Below, piece after piece: positions 15,697 to 24,918 of a DNA stretch of 51,790 nucleotides. The notes under the pieces were generated by a model, which worked only from the letters and a program-made list of their open reading frames with translations, did no database searches and was not told the origin of the DNA. Numbering within the stretch: position 1 is the stretch's first letter; each line of letters opens with the position of its first letter. A program made the translations under genes and the position numbers. The stretch lies in the NCBI GenBank assembly GCA_020860205.1, contig JAJBUU010000050.1:1-51790 (forward strand). The letters are read 5' to 3'. The DNA is from Oscillospiraceae bacterium. GTDB taxonomy: Bacteria > Bacillota > Clostridia > Oscillospirales > Oscillospiraceae.

Positions 15697-16965
15697 ATGC
15701 CGGTCTGGAACGTATGCGGAGGAAACAGGTTAAACGGGAGCGTCGCGGTGCAGGGTTCCAAAAACGCGGTGCTGCCCATCATGGCTGCGAGCCTGATCGG
15801 CGGCGGGGTTTCCCGCCTGACCGGCTGTCCGCATCTGCGCGATGTGGACGCCTCTATGGAGATTTTGCGCGAGCTGGGCTGCGGCGTGATGCAGAACGGC
15901 GGAGAGATCGTGATCGACTCCGCCGGGATGTGCCGCAACCACATCCCCCATGCGCTGATGCTGAAAATGCGCTCCTCCGTGATGTATATGGGCGCGATTC
16001 TGGCGCGTGCCGGGGACGTGCGCATTTCCACGCCCGGCGGCTGCGAGCTGGGCAGCCGCCCCATCGACCTGCACCTGAAAGCGCTGCGCGCGCTGGGGGC
16101 GGAGGTGACGGAGCAGGGCGGCGAGGTGATTTGCCGCGCGGCCAGACTGCGGGGCGCGCATATCAATTTGGATTTCCCCAGCGTTGGCGCGACGGAAAAC
16201 GTTATGCTGGCCGCCTGCGCCGCCGAAGGGGAAACGGTGCTCACCAACGCGGCGCGGGAGCCGGAAATTCAGGATCTGCAGGCCTTTTTGAATGCGGCGG
16301 GCGCGTCTGTTCACGGCGCGGGCAGCGCGGAGATACACATCTGCGGCTTCCATGCGCGGCCTTATGTCACCCACCGCGTCATGCCGGACCGCATCGCGGC
16401 GGCGACTTATCTCTGCGCGGCTGCGGCGGCGGGGGGAGAGGTGGAGCTGCTGCACGCGGTCCCGGCGCATCTGCGCACGGTCTGCGCCGCGCTGGAGGAG
16501 ATGGGCTGCACCGTGCAGCGCGGCGCGGATCACGTCCGTCTGCGTTCCGGCGGCGCGCTCCATGCCGCGCATCCTGTCGTCACAAAGCCCTATCCCGGCT
16601 TTCCCACGGATGCGCAGGCGCTGCTGATGGCGGCCAGCCTGCGGGCTGCGGGAACCACCGTGTTCATTGAGAATATTTTTGAAAACCGCTATCGTCATGT
16701 GGACGAACTGCGGCGCATGGGCGCGGATGTGCGCGTGGAAGGGCGCGTGGCGATGGTCAGCGGCGTGGAGCGTCTGCATGGCGCGCCGGTGACGGCCTGC
16801 GACCTGCGCGGCGGCGCGGCGCTTGTCATTGCGGGGCTTTCCGCAGAGGGCGAAACCGCCGTGTGCGACAGCGGGCATATCGAACGCGGCTACGATGGGC
16901 TCGCCGACGCGCTGCGTGCGCTCGGCGCTGACGTAACGCGGGCGGAGGACGCGGAGGAGAAATGA
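15697..16965 (+). CDS. murA: UDP-N-acetylglucosamine 1-carboxyvinyltransferase (MurA)
   Basis: A 422-residue EPSP-synthase-fold enzyme that transfers enolpyruvate from PEP to UDP-GlcNAc, the first committed step of peptidoglycan synthesis in the cytoplasm. The N terminus (LNGSVAVQGSKNAVLPIMAA) carries the KN substrate-binding pair. The mobile loop holds the catalytic, fosfomycin-sensitive Cys in TPGGCELGSRPIDLHLKALR. FPSVGATENVMLAA, the DRIAAATYLCAAA segment, PGFPTDAQALLMAA and FENRYRHVDELRRMGA are further family blocks. The start at 15697 follows a CGGAGGG ribosome binding site at good spacing; upstream in-frame ATGs do not fit homologues. Many Firmicutes carry two murA copies. This one stands alone and ends at a bidirectional terminator. 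Confidence 0.93.
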   Translation: MPVWNVCGGNRLNGSVAVQGSKNAVLPIMAASLIGGGVSRLTGCPHLRDVDASMEILRELGCGVMQNGGEIVIDSAGMCRNHIPHALMLKMRSSVMYMGAILARAGDVRISTPGGCELGSRPIDLHLKALRALGAEVTEQGGEVICRAARLRGAHINLDFPSVGATENVMLAACAAEGETVLTNAAREPEIQDLQAFLNAAGASVHGAGSAEIHICGFHARPYVTHRVMPDRIAAATYLCAAAAAGGEVELLHAVPAHLRTVCAALEEMGCTVQRGADHVRLRSGGALHAAHPVVTKPYPGFPTDAQALLMAASLRAAGTTVFIENIFENRYRHVDELRRMGADVRVEGRVAMVSGVERLHGAPVTACDLRGGAALVIAGLSAEGETAVCDSGHIERGYDGLADALRALGADVTRAEDAEEK

Positions 16966-16983
16966 GGGGCGCCGCCAAAACGA

Positions 16984-17028
16984 AAAACAGCCGTTTCCAG
17001 CCCAAAAGGGTCGGAAACGGCTATTCCT
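16984..17028. terminator. Bidirectional terminator between murA and the DUF421 gene
   Basis: AGCCGTTTCC (16989-16998) pairs with GGAAACGGCT (17013-17022). The minus strand continues GTTTTTCG and the plus strand ATTCCTTT. It serves the two convergent genes. Confidence 0.75.
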
Positions 17029-17698
17029 TTCGCGCAAAGTAGACCTTGCCGCTGCGGTAGAGAATCAGCGCGTAGACTTCGGCGGGGCTTTCGCAGTCGT
17101 GGCGGCGCAGCTCCTTTTGCAGCCACGCCTCGTTGCGCCCTGTCAGCTTCAGATTTTGCTTCAGCACCGCGCCGTCCTCGATGAGGATGACAGCATAGCC
17201 GTCGTCCTCCGCCGGAAGGTTCAACTGTCCGGCGGTCGCGGGACGCAGATCCGGATAGAGCACGGCGTTCAGCGTGCCGTCTGTTTCCAGCACCGCGTAC
17301 TGCACGGAGCCAATGTCCAGAATGCTGTGCCGGCGCAGCTCCTCCGTCAGCTCGTCAAGCGTAAAGCGGCAGGCGTTCATCATCTGCTGCTGTATTTTGC
17401 CCTCGATCACAAGGAAGCAGGGCTTGCCGAACAGCAGCCGCCGCAGCCGGACGCTTTTCATGGAAAAGAAGGAGAGCAGAAATTCCCCGATAAACAGCAC
17501 GGCGCAGGGCAGCAGTCCGTGCCAGAGCGGAATATCTGCGCTTTGCAGCGGTACGGCGGCCACATCTGCAATCAGGATGGAGAACACCAGCTCGCTCAGC
17601 TCCAGCTGGCCAAGCTGCCGCTTGCCCAGCAGACGCATCAGCAGGAGCAGCGTGATGAAAATGATCAGGGTTCTTATGACGATGTTCAGCATACGCAT
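17021..17698 (-). CDS. DUF421 (YetF/YdfS-type) membrane protein
   Basis: About 225 residues. Three membrane segments occupy the first 90 residues (IVIRTLIIFITLLLLMRLLG, then ELVFSILIADVAAVPL and LLPCAVLFIGEFLLSF). A cytoplasmic DUF421 domain follows, with the conserved LLGKRQLGQLELSELV, FGKPCFLVIEGKI and RRHSILDIGSVQYAVLETDG. In Bacillus, family members such as YetF are associated with spore or envelope functions, but the biochemical activity is unknown. The start at 17698 (MRMLNIV) fits homologues though the ribosome binding site is weak; 17734 is an alternative. Confidence 0.85.
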   Translation of the reverse strand: MRMLNIVIRTLIIFITLLLLMRLLGKRQLGQLELSELVFSILIADVAAVPLQSADIPLWHGLLPCAVLFIGEFLLSFFSMKSVRLRRLLFGKPCFLVIEGKIQQQMMNACRFTLDELTEELRRHSILDIGSVQYAVLETDGTLNAVLYPDLRPATAGQLNLPAEDDGYAVILIEDGAVLKQNLKLTGRNEAWLQKELRRHDCESPAEVYALILYRSGKVYFARKE

Positions 17699-17896
17699 AG
17701 CTTGTCCGGTCCGGAGGAAAAAAATACGCGGCATTGTGCGGCACTGCCGGAAAAAAACCGCAGCGGGCGCAAAGGAGGGACGTGTATCCGGTCGTCCCTC
17801 CCGTCCGGAAAATCGAGGCAACACCGCAGCGGGCGGCAAGGGCGGAACACGCAGAACATGGCCGTCAGCCGCCGGAAGCGATTGAATCAGAGTTCC

Positions 17897-18709
17897 TTAA
17901 ACGCCGGGCGTGGTCAGCGCACGGTAGCTTTCCTCGCGCGAGAGCGAGTCCGGCGGGAAGAATTCGTCCACCGGGAAGCCCACGCGCCCAAAAAGCGTGC
18001 AGGGGTCGTCGTCGCTGGAGCCGACGCATTCGCGCACCGGGTAATATTGCGAAGCGGAGATGGAAAGCTGCGTATCGCGTTCCAGCCGGATAATGGAAAA
18101 CTGCCCAAGCGTGACATAGAGCGGACGCCCGCCGCCGCACAGGTTGATCTGCTCCCCGATGGCGGCGATGATCTCGTCCGGGACGCAGCGCAGCTCGGCG
18201 TCCGCGCCGCATTCCTCGCCGATGCGCAGGTTCAGCGCGATGGGGTTCACGGCCTCGACCACTGCGGTTGGGCAGCTTGCCGCAGCCAGACCGCTGCTGA
18301 TGGAGTCGAGCGAACTGAAGGTCTTTACGCCGCCCTCGCTGCCGTAGAGTATGACCCGCTTGTCAAACACGGCAAGGCCGGTGATGGCCACGCCGCCGGG
18401 GAAGGTTTCGCCGCAAACGCGGTAAAAATAGGTCACGTCCACGGTGTAGTAGCCACGGTTGAAGCTGATCGCGTCCACGTTTACGTCTGCATAAATCAGG
18501 CTTGCGCCGTTCGGACGGACGCTGATGGCGGAGTTGATGACGGTCTGCGAGCTGACGGTGGGATAGACCCGCAGGTCCTCGATGCAGTCTTTGTCCCGAC
18601 AGGCGTCAAAGATTTTTCCTGTGCGGATGTTCACGGTTTCCGTTTCTGCGGCAGCGCGCTCGCCGCTGTTTCCGGTCTCAACGGGGCCGGGCAAAACTCT
18701 GTCTGGCAT
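17897..18709 (-). CDS. Conserved clostridial protein (possible spore-associated)
   Basis: About 270 residues, no signal peptide or membrane segment. It carries the block TGKIFDACRDKDCIEDLRVY near residue 35, followed by a beta-rich region (ADVNVDAISFNRGYYTVDVT, VAITGLAVFDKRVILYGSEG, AVVEAVNPIALNLRIGEE). I recall this block from uncharacterised proteins conserved across spore-forming Clostridia, sometimes discussed as coat-related, but I cannot assign a function. The start at 18709 has an AGGAGG ribosome binding site about 10 bases upstream, better than the in-frame ATG at 18778. Monocistronic and leftward, divergent from the large operon to the right. Confidence 0.7.
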   Translation of the reverse strand: MPDRVLPGPVETGNSGERAAAETETVNIRTGKIFDACRDKDCIEDLRVYPTVSSQTVINSAISVRPNGASLIYADVNVDAISFNRGYYTVDVTYFYRVCGETFPGGVAITGLAVFDKRVILYGSEGGVKTFSSLDSISSGLAAASCPTAVVEAVNPIALNLRIGEECGADAELRCVPDEIIAAIGEQINLCGGGRPLYVTLGQFSIIRLERDTQLSISASQYYPVRECVGSSDDDPCTLFGRVGFPVDEFFPPDSLSREESYRALTTPGV

Positions 18710-18910
18710 AGTTTTTTCAACCTCCTGATTGCGTTTTGGCAGCCCTGCTCTGCCGGTGCGTCCGGCGGCTGCTTTCATAACAGTCTATGCCGCCTGCGGC
18801 GCTGTGTGTGCAAAATTTGTCCTGCGGCGCGGGACTGCCTCGGTTTTGACCACATCACATTGGCGAATTTTTCACAAAATATTGATAAAAATTAAATTAT
18901 CGGATTGCTA

Positions 18911-18939
18911 TTGCCTAACCGGACGGAATGTGCTATAAT
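18911..18939 (+). promoter_or_regulatory. Strong rightward promoter far upstream of the nitrogenase-like operon
   Basis: TTGCCT, 17-base spacer, TATAAT. No convincing gene starts within the next 450 bases, so it either makes a non-coding RNA or a very long leader for the operon at 19413. Confidence 0.65.
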
Positions 18940-19260
18940 GCAATCAAAGAGACGGCTTTTGTAAAATTAAGTCTTCGCCGCACAAACCGGCAAGAGGGAG
19001 CTGGCGGGAAATTTTGCGTCAGAAAAAGGCGCAAAATCACAGGAGCCCCACAGGAGCCCTTTGCGCAGTTCGGGTTTTTGCAGCGAAGCCGCGGGAAAAA
19101 TTCCCGCAGGACGCCGCTGCTCTGATCGCGCGGCGCTGCCTTGCGCTCTGTTCTTTTGGCAGAACGGGAGACGGGCGCGGCGCGGAACAAGTGCATTTTT
19201 TGACCTGACGGAACAATTTGGTTTTATCCGGAAGCGAGCAAAGTGCGTAAAGTGAAGTTT
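18940..19260 (+). other. Transcribed-looking region without a gene
   Basis: A 320-bp stretch behind a good promoter, with several short hairpins (for example GCGGGAA/TTCCCGC at about 19090-19108) and no open frame with a ribosome binding site. It may be a non-coding RNA or the first part of the operon leader. A second possible promoter (TTGACC, 17 bases, TTTATC, 19200-19228) lies closer to the operon. Confidence 0.35.
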
Positions 19261-19409
19261 ATATCATCAACTCTTGACAGCGAGGAATTTCCGAGCGGGA
19301 ACAGTTGACCTGACCGGGCGCGGTTTTTCGGGCGCGCCGGTCGGAAAAAAGAGCTGTGACCGGCGTAAAACCGGGATCATCCCTCCGCTGTCTGTGCGGA
19401 GGGATTTTT
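19261..19409 (+). promoter_or_regulatory. Structured leader with terminator-like, SD-hiding hairpin (candidate riboswitch)
   Basis: Just before the NifH-like start, ATCCCTCCGC (19379-19388) pairs perfectly with GCGGAGGGAT (19396-19405), followed by five T. The stem is both a plausible terminator and a cover over the ribosome binding site GGAGGG (19398-19403). Upstream lie a GC-rich hairpin (19312-19322 with 19333-19342), a short CCGG/CCGG hairpin and purine-rich single-stranded segments (GGAAAAAAGAG), a layout like an aptamer plus expression platform. I could not assign it to a known riboswitch class. Confidence 0.5.
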
Positions 19410-19412
19410 GTT

Positions 19413-20168
19413 ATGTTAAAAATTGCGGTTTATGGCAAGGGCGGCATCGGAAAATCCACTGTCACCAGCAATCTGGCGGCGGTGTTTGCGTCGATGGGGC
19501 GGCGCGTGATCCAGATCGGGTGCGACCCCAAAGCGGACTCCACGATCAACCTGCTGGGCGGACAGGCGCCGCAGTCGGTCATGGGCTACCTGCGGGAGCG
19601 CGACGCAGACCCGGAGACGTTGGAGGAAATTTCCCGTGTGGGCTTCGGCGGCGTGCTTTGCATCGAAACGGGCGGCCCCACGCCGGGACTGGGCTGCGCG
19701 GGGCGCGGGATCCTGACCACATTTCAGCTGCTGGAGGGGCTGCGGCTCTTTGCGCGGCAAAAGCCGGACGTGGTGCTTTACGACGTGCTTGGAGACGTGG
19801 TTTGCGGCGGCTTTGCCGCGCCCATCCGGGAGGGCTACGCCGAGCAGGTGCTCATCGTTACATCCGGAGAGAAAATGGCGCTTTACGCGGCGAACAATAT
19901 CAGCTCCGCCGTGAAAAACTTTGCGGACAGGAGCTATGCCAAAGTGTTCGGCGTGGTGCTGAACCGCCGCAGTGTGCCGAACGAGGAGGAAAAGGTGCGC
20001 GCCTTTGCGGAGGCGAACGGACTGGACATTGTGGGGGATATTCCGCGCAGTGATGAGATCATCCGCTGTGAGGATATGGGCAAAACCGTGATAGAGGGCG
20101 CGCCGGAGTCCCCCGTGGCACAGACATTTTTTGCGCTGGCGCGCAGACTGGAGGAGGGACTGACATGA
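19413..20168 (+). CDS. NifH-like ATP-dependent reductase
   Basis: A 251-residue member of the NifH/BchL/CfbC family: a homodimeric iron-sulfur ATPase that passes electrons to a nitrogenase-like component 1. The P-loop is GKGGIGKST (residues 8-16); GCDPKADST follows. The two Cys expected to hold the shared [4Fe-4S] cluster are present, C95 in [13 protein letters not shown] and C131 in [12 protein letters not shown]. It is about 20-40 residues shorter than NifH. It is the only such reductase in the operon, although two component-1-like pairs follow. The ATG at 19413 follows GGAGGG by 9 bases. Its stop overlaps the next start by four bases (ATGA). It is not canonical nifH: no nifB, nifE, nifN or nifV lies nearby. 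Confidence 0.9.
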   Translation: MLKIAVYGKGGIGKSTVTSNLAAVFASMGRRVIQIGCDPKADSTINLLGGQAPQSVMGYLRERDADPETLEEISRVGFGGVLCIETGGPTPGLGCAGRGILTTFQLLEGLRLFARQKPDVVLYDVLGDVVCGGFAAPIREGYAEQVLIVTSGEKMALYAANNISSAVKNFADRSYAKVFGVVLNRRSVPNEEEKVRAFAEANGLDIVGDIPRSDEIIRCEDMGKTVIEGAPESPVAQTFFALARRLEEGLT

Positions 20169-21472
20169 TGCGCGGAACGCAAAACGTCTGCTGGCTGACA
20201 GCGGCAGAGCTGGCGCGGCGCGGCGCGGAGGATATCCCGCCGGAGATGGTCAGCGGTACACATCTGATTTACAGCTCCCCTGCGACGCTGGCTTACAATT
20301 CCCCCGGCGCGGAGGGCTTTGGCGTAAAGCGCGCGGGACTTGCGGTGCCGGGCTCCGTTATGCTCATCGTGGCGCCGGGCTGCTGTGGACGCAATACCAG
20401 CCTGATCAGCGCGCTGCCACAGTATCAGGATCGCTTTTTCTATCTTGTGCTGGACGAAACGGACGTTGTGACGGGGCGGCACCTGCGGCTGATCCCACAG
20501 GCGGTTGCGGAGATCGTGACCGGGCTTTCCACGCCGCCCACCGTGGTGATGCTCTGCATCACCTGTGTGGATGCGCTGCTGGGAACGGATATGGAGCGCG
20601 TCTGCCGACAGGCGGAGGAGCGGGCGGGACTGCCCGTGCGCCCCTGTTATATGTACGCGCTGACCCGCGAGGGGCGCTGTCCCCCAATGGTACACGTCCG
20701 GCAGTCTGTCTATTCCCTGCTGGAGAAGCGGGAAAAGGACCCTGCCGCCGCCAACCTGCTGGGCTATTTTGCCCCATTGGAGGACGACTGCGAGCTGTAT
20801 TCCCTGCTGACGCAGGCGGGAGTGAGGACCGTGCGCGAGCTGTCCCGCTGTCGGGATTTTTCAGAATACCGCGCGATGGCGGAGGCCAATTTCAATCTGG
20901 TACTGAATCCGGAGGCGCGCTTTGCCGCGCGGGATTTTGAAGCTCGGCTGGGTATCCCGTCCATTGAGCTGACGCGGCTCTATCAACCGGACAAAATACA
21001 TAATCAATATATGGCGCTGGGTGCTGCGCTGGGTGTGGCGCTGGACGATATTGCGCCGATGGCGCGCCTGCAGGCTGCGGCGGCGCGCCTGCGGGAGACG
21101 CATGGCGCGCTGACCTTTGCGGTGGGGGAGTGCCTGAACGGGGACCCCTTTGAACTCTCGCTTGCGCTGCTGCGGCAGGGCTTCCGCGTTTCGGAGATTT
21201 ATGGGACGCTTGCGCCGGAAAAATATGTCTGGCTGCGGCACATCGCGCGCCTTAGCCCGGAAACGCGGGTCTACTCCAATCTGGAGCCGACCATGCTCTA
21301 TTATGACTGCGGCGCGCTTCCGGCGGATGTTACGCTGGGCAAGGACGCGGGCTTTTATCACCCGGACTGTCCGAACCTTGCATGGAATCAGGACGTGCAG
21401 CCCTTTGGACATATGGGCGCGGCGCATCTTTATGAAGCCGTTGCACAGCTCCTGGAGGGAGGCGCGGTTTGA
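20165..21472 (+). CDS. Nitrogenase-like component 1, NifD-like subunit (pair 1)
   Basis: A 435-residue protein of the oxidoreductase/nitrogenase component 1 superfamily. The N-terminal part has Cys pairs at 73/74 ([12 protein letters not shown]) and 131/134 ([14 protein letters not shown]), positions suited to a P-cluster-like iron-sulfur cluster at the subunit interface. Later blocks include [36 protein letters not shown] and [20 protein letters not shown]. Presumably it pairs with the next gene product and takes electrons from the NifH-like protein. I could not find a clear counterpart of the NifD Cys that binds FeMo-cofactor. The substrate is unknown. The start overlaps the reductase gene by four bases; a second ATG follows at 20168. 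Confidence 0.85.
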   Translation: MMRGTQNVCWLTAAELARRGAEDIPPEMVSGTHLIYSSPATLAYNSPGAEGFGVKRAGLAVPGSVMLIVAPGCCGRNTSLISALPQYQDRFFYLVLDETDVVTGRHLRLIPQAVAEIVTGLSTPPTVVMLCITCVDALLGTDMERVCRQAEERAGLPVRPCYMYALTREGRCPPMVHVRQSVYSLLEKREKDPAAANLLGYFAPLEDDCELYSLLTQAGVRTVRELSRCRDFSEYRAMAEANFNLVLNPEARFAARDFEARLGIPSIELTRLYQPDKIHNQYMALGAALGVALDDIAPMARLQAAAARLRETHGALTFAVGECLNGDPFELSLALLRQGFRVSEIYGTLAPEKYVWLRHIARLSPETRVYSNLEPTMLYYDCGALPADVTLGKDAGFYHPDCPNLAWNQDVQPFGHMGAAHLYEAVAQLLEGGAV

Positions 21473-21473
21473 G

Positions 21474-22511
21474 ATGAAAGGACTTTGGAAGCATTTAACG
21501 CCCTTTGCCCCGGATCAGTCCGGCGCGGTCAGCGTTCTCTATGAGATGGGCGGCCTGCTTGTCATCTGCGACGCGGGCGGCTGTGCCGGGAATGTCTGCG
21601 GCTTTGACGAGCCGCGCTGGTTCACGCAGCGGAGCGCCGTGTTCAGCGCGGGACTGCGGGACATGGACGCGATTTTGGGGCGGGACGATCGCCTGGTGGA
21701 AAAGCTGGCTCTGGCTGCGAAAAAGCTGGACGCGCGCTTTGCCGCCATCATCGGAACGCCGGTCCCGGCGGTCATCGGCACGGATTTTTCCGTGCTGCGC
21801 CGCATGGCGGAAAAACGGACGGGACTGCCCGTCCTGACGGTGGACTCCACCGGCATGGGACTTTATGACGCGGGCGCGGAGAAGGCATATCTGGCGCTCT
21901 TTGCGCGCTTCGCTGTGGAACCGTGTCCCGTGGAGCGGGGGCGGATCGGCGTGCTGGGCTGTACGCCGCTGGATCTGGGCAGCACGGACGCGGCGGCGCT
22001 GACCGCCGTGCTGCGCGCAAGGGGCTGGACGCGCGTGGACTGCTATGGTATGGGCGCGGGACTGGACGCGGTCTGTACTGCGGCGGCAAACGAGCGGAAT
22101 CTGGTCGTCGCTCCGTCCGGACTGGCGGCAGCGGAGCATCTGCAGGCGCGCTTTGGCACGCCTTATGAGATTTGCGACCCGCTGGCGGAAACGCTGCTGC
22201 CGGAGCGGTATGATTATGCGGGGCGGACCGCGCTGATTGTCCATGCGCAGGTGCGTGCAAACGCGCTGCGCGCCGCGCTGGAGCGACGCGGGGTGCGGGT
22301 GCAAACGGCCACATGGTTTGCGCAAAAGCCCGCGCTGATGCGTCCGGCGGATATACGCCTGACAGGGGAGGAACAGTTCGCCGCGCTGCTTTGCGGCGGC
22401 TTTGACCTGCTGGTGGGAGACGTCGCGCTGCGCTCTGCCGCGCCGGGTTTTTCCGGCGATGTGATAGACGTTCCCCATTTTGCGCTGTCCGGAAGGCTGG
22501 CACGGCGATGA
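21474..22511 (+). CDS. Nitrogenase-like component 1, NifK-like subunit (pair 1)
   Basis: A 345-residue nitrogenase component 1-type protein, short for a NifK (usually above 450). The N terminus (SGAVSVLYEMGGLLVICDAG, then GCAGNVCGFDEPRWF) holds Cys 32, 37 and 42, and the block ALYELGG/D-x-x-GC is shared with the second NifK-like protein in this operon. Further segments are FSAGLRDMDAILGRDDRLVE, IIGTPVPAVIGTDF and GVLGCTPLDLGSTD. It starts one base after the stop of its partner and ends with a four-base overlap into hypF, so it is part of the same polycistron. Confidence 0.85.
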   Translation: MKGLWKHLTPFAPDQSGAVSVLYEMGGLLVICDAGGCAGNVCGFDEPRWFTQRSAVFSAGLRDMDAILGRDDRLVEKLALAAKKLDARFAAIIGTPVPAVIGTDFSVLRRMAEKRTGLPVLTVDSTGMGLYDAGAEKAYLALFARFAVEPCPVERGRIGVLGCTPLDLGSTDAAALTAVLRARGWTRVDCYGMGAGLDAVCTAAANERNLVVAPSGLAAAEHLQARFGTPYEICDPLAETLLPERYDYAGRTALIVHAQVRANALRAALERRGVRVQTATWFAQKPALMRPADIRLTGEEQFAALLCGGFDLLVGDVALRSAAPGFSGDVIDVPHFALSGRLARR

Positions 22512-24841
22512 GCGCGGCGATGATCGCGCGCCGGATCCGGGTCTATGGCGTGGTGCAGGGTGTGGGCTTCCGCCCAACGGTCAGCCGCCATGCGGCGGAG
22601 ACCGGTATCTGCGGCAGCGTCTGTAACAGGGGGCCATATGTGGAAATTTTTGCGCAGGGGGAAGCGTCCCGCGTGGCGGCGTTTCTGGATGCGCTGGAGC
22701 ACCGCCCGCCGCCGCGCGCGGCGATTTTGAAGGTGGATGTGAAGGACGCGGAGATACGCCCGCTTGCCGGGTTTCAAATCATCGAGAGCGCAAAGACGGG
22801 GGGCGAGATTTTTATCCCGCCGGATATTGCAGTCTGTGAAACGTGCAAAGCCGAACTGTTCGACCCTGCGAACCGGCGGTACCTCCATCCCTTTATCAAC
22901 TGCACCTGCTGCGGTCCGCGGCTGACGATCCTGGACGGACTGCCATATGACCGGGAGCGCACGAGCATGGGCGCGTTCCCGCTTTGCCCGGATTGCGCGG
23001 CGGAGTACCACGACCCGGCCAGCCGCCGCTATGATGCACAGCCGGTCTGCTGTCCGGACTGCGGCCCGGAGGTCTGTCTGCTGGGACGCACGGAGCGCGG
23101 GCGCGCCGCCATCACCGCCGCGCGGCGGACGATCCGCGCGGGCGGTATCGTGGCGGTCAAGGGGATCGGCGGGTTTCACCTTTGCTGTGATGCGACGAAC
23201 CCGGAGGCCGTTTTGCTGCTGCGGGCGCGCAAACGCCGTCCGCGCAAGCCGTTTGCCGTTATGGTGCGGGATATGGAAACGGCGGCGCGGGAATGTGTGT
23301 TTGGTGCGGCGGAGGCTGAGATATTGGACGGGCATCAAAAGCCGATCCTGCTGCTGCCCCGCCGTGCGGACGGGAAAATCTGCCCGCAGACCGCGCCGGA
23401 CAACCCCAGGCTGGGCGTCATGCTGCCATATGCGCCGGTGCAGCTCCTGCTCTTTGACTATGACGACGGGCTGCAAATGCCGGACTGCCTGGTGATGACC
23501 AGCGGAAACGAGTCCGGTGCACCCATCTGCCGGGACGACGCGGAGGCGAGGCAGGCGCTTGCGCCGCTCTGCGACTGCATCCTCTCCCACAACCGGGAGA
23601 TCCGCATCCGGGCGGACGATACGGTGATGGATTTTTTTCAGGGGCAGCCATACATGATCCGGCGCTCGCGCGGCTGGGCGCCGCTGCCGGTCTGGACGAG
23701 CGGCGGCTTCCGCGGGCAGGTGCTGGCGGTGGGCGGCGAGCTGAAAAACTGCTTCTGCATCGGGATCAACGAGCTGTTTTACCCGTCCCCTTATGTTGGG
23801 GATTTGGGCGATGTGCGCACGGCGGAGGCGCTGAAGGAAACGATCCGGCGGTTTCAGACCCTGTTGGAAGCAAAGCCGGAGGCCGTGGCCTGCGACCTGC
23901 ATCCGGGCTATCATTCCGCTGCGCTGGCGCGGGAGATGGGACTGCCGGTCGTTCCGGTGCAGCATCATTACGCCCACATTTTATCCTGCATGGCGGAAAA
24001 CGACAGCTTTGCGCCGACGCTCGGCCTGAGCTTTGACGGTACGGGCTATGGTACGGACGGCACGATTTGGGGCGGCGAGCTGCTGGAGTGCAGTCTCTCC
24101 GGCTTTGAACGGCTGGGCAGCGTGACCCCTTTTCTGCAAGCGGGGGGCGACCAGGCCGCGCGGGAAGGCTGGCGCGTCGCGGTCGGGCTGATTTTTGGCC
24201 TGTACCCGGAACGGGAGACGGCATTGGAGAAAATCGCCGCGCTTTCGCTCTGCGATGCGCAGATGGCCTCCGTGCAGATGACGATGCTTGCCCGCCGCAT
24301 CAACTGCGTGACCTCCACCAGCGCGGGGCGGCTGTTCGACGCGGTCAGCGCCATTCTGGGCATTTGTACGGCATCCACTTACGAAGGGGAGGCGGCCACC
24401 GCGCTGCAATTTGCGGCGCAGCGCTACGCGGCGGGACATGGAGTGCCGGAGCTTCCGCAGACGCCGGCCCCTCCGGTTTCGGCGGAGGACGGGCGTATTT
24501 TGATGGATACCTCCGCACTGGTGCGCGCGCTGATCGAGCGCCGCCTTGCGGGGGAACACGCCGGAGCGCTGGCGTGGCGGTTCCATGCGGCGCTCGCGCA
24601 GCTTTCCGCCGGTGCCTGCGTGCGCGCACGGGCGCGCTGCGGGCGGAACACCGTTGCGCTCAGCGGCGGCGTATATCAAAATACGCTGCTGCTGGAGCTG
24701 ACCGAACAGGCGCTTGCGCGCGCGGGCTTCCAAACGCTGCGCCACCGCATGATCCCACCGAATGACGGCGGGCTTGCGCTGGGGCAGGCGGTGGCCGCGA
24801 TGGCGGCGCTGCGGCCGGACCATGCGGGAACGGGGAAATAA
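22508..24841 (+). CDS. hypF: Carbamoyltransferase HypF
   Basis: A 777-residue enzyme that turns carbamoyl phosphate and ATP into a carbamoyl group on HypE, the source of the cyanide ligands of NiFe hydrogenase. Domains in order: acylphosphatase (about 8-95; VYGVVQGVGFRPTV); two zinc fingers (CETC ... CTCCG and CPDC ... CPDCG, about 107-180); a YrdC-like domain (about 190-380; GGIVAVKGIGGFHLCCDATN, RRSRGWAPLP); and a Kae1-like domain (about 400-770; VPVQHHYAHILSCMAEN, LSFDGTGYGTDGTIWGGELL, VALSGGVYQNTLL). All parts are intact and the length is normal. It overlaps the NifK-like gene by four bases, and a 77-base gap with a hairpin separates it from hypC. Confidence 0.96.
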   Translation: MSAAMIARRIRVYGVVQGVGFRPTVSRHAAETGICGSVCNRGPYVEIFAQGEASRVAAFLDALEHRPPPRAAILKVDVKDAEIRPLAGFQIIESAKTGGEIFIPPDIAVCETCKAELFDPANRRYLHPFINCTCCGPRLTILDGLPYDRERTSMGAFPLCPDCAAEYHDPASRRYDAQPVCCPDCGPEVCLLGRTERGRAAITAARRTIRAGGIVAVKGIGGFHLCCDATNPEAVLLLRARKRRPRKPFAVMVRDMETAARECVFGAAEAEILDGHQKPILLLPRRADGKICPQTAPDNPRLGVMLPYAPVQLLLFDYDDGLQMPDCLVMTSGNESGAPICRDDAEARQALAPLCDCILSHNREIRIRADDTVMDFFQGQPYMIRRSRGWAPLPVWTSGGFRGQVLAVGGELKNCFCIGINELFYPSPYVGDLGDVRTAEALKETIRRFQTLLEAKPEAVACDLHPGYHSAALAREMGLPVVPVQHHYAHILSCMAENDSFAPTLGLSFDGTGYGTDGTIWGGELLECSLSGFERLGSVTPFLQAGGDQAAREGWRVAVGLIFGLYPERETALEKIAALSLCDAQMASVQMTMLARRINCVTSTSAGRLFDAVSAILGICTASTYEGEAATALQFAAQRYAAGHGVPELPQTPAPPVSAEDGRILMDTSALVRALIERRLAGEHAGALAWRFHAALAQLSAGACVRARARCGRNTVALSGGVYQNTLLLELTEQALARAGFQTLRHRMIPPNDGGLALGQAVAAMAALRPDHAGTGK

Positions 24842-24846
24842 AAGAA

Positions 24847-24869
24847 CATCCCCGCGCGGCGCGGGGATG
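24847..24869 (+). other. Hairpin in the hypF-hypC gap
   Basis: CATCCCCGCG pairs with CGCGGGGATG over a minimal loop. No U run follows (GCAAAAAATA), so it looks like an mRNA processing or stability element. This is the widest gap in the operon. Confidence 0.4.
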
Positions 24870-24918
24870 CGCAAAAAATATTATGGACAGATAACAGATA
24901 TATGAGGAGGAACAGACA

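Noticed and set aside
19261-19409. Firm assignment as a molybdenum-cofactor riboswitch
   Set aside because: Some words look suggestive, but the core I remember from moaA leaders does not line up. No class is claimed.
19413-22511. Nitrogen fixation genes nifHDK
   Set aside because: The component-1 proteins are short and divergent, no clear FeMo-cofactor Cys site is seen, and nifB/E/N/V are absent. They are nitrogenase-like only.
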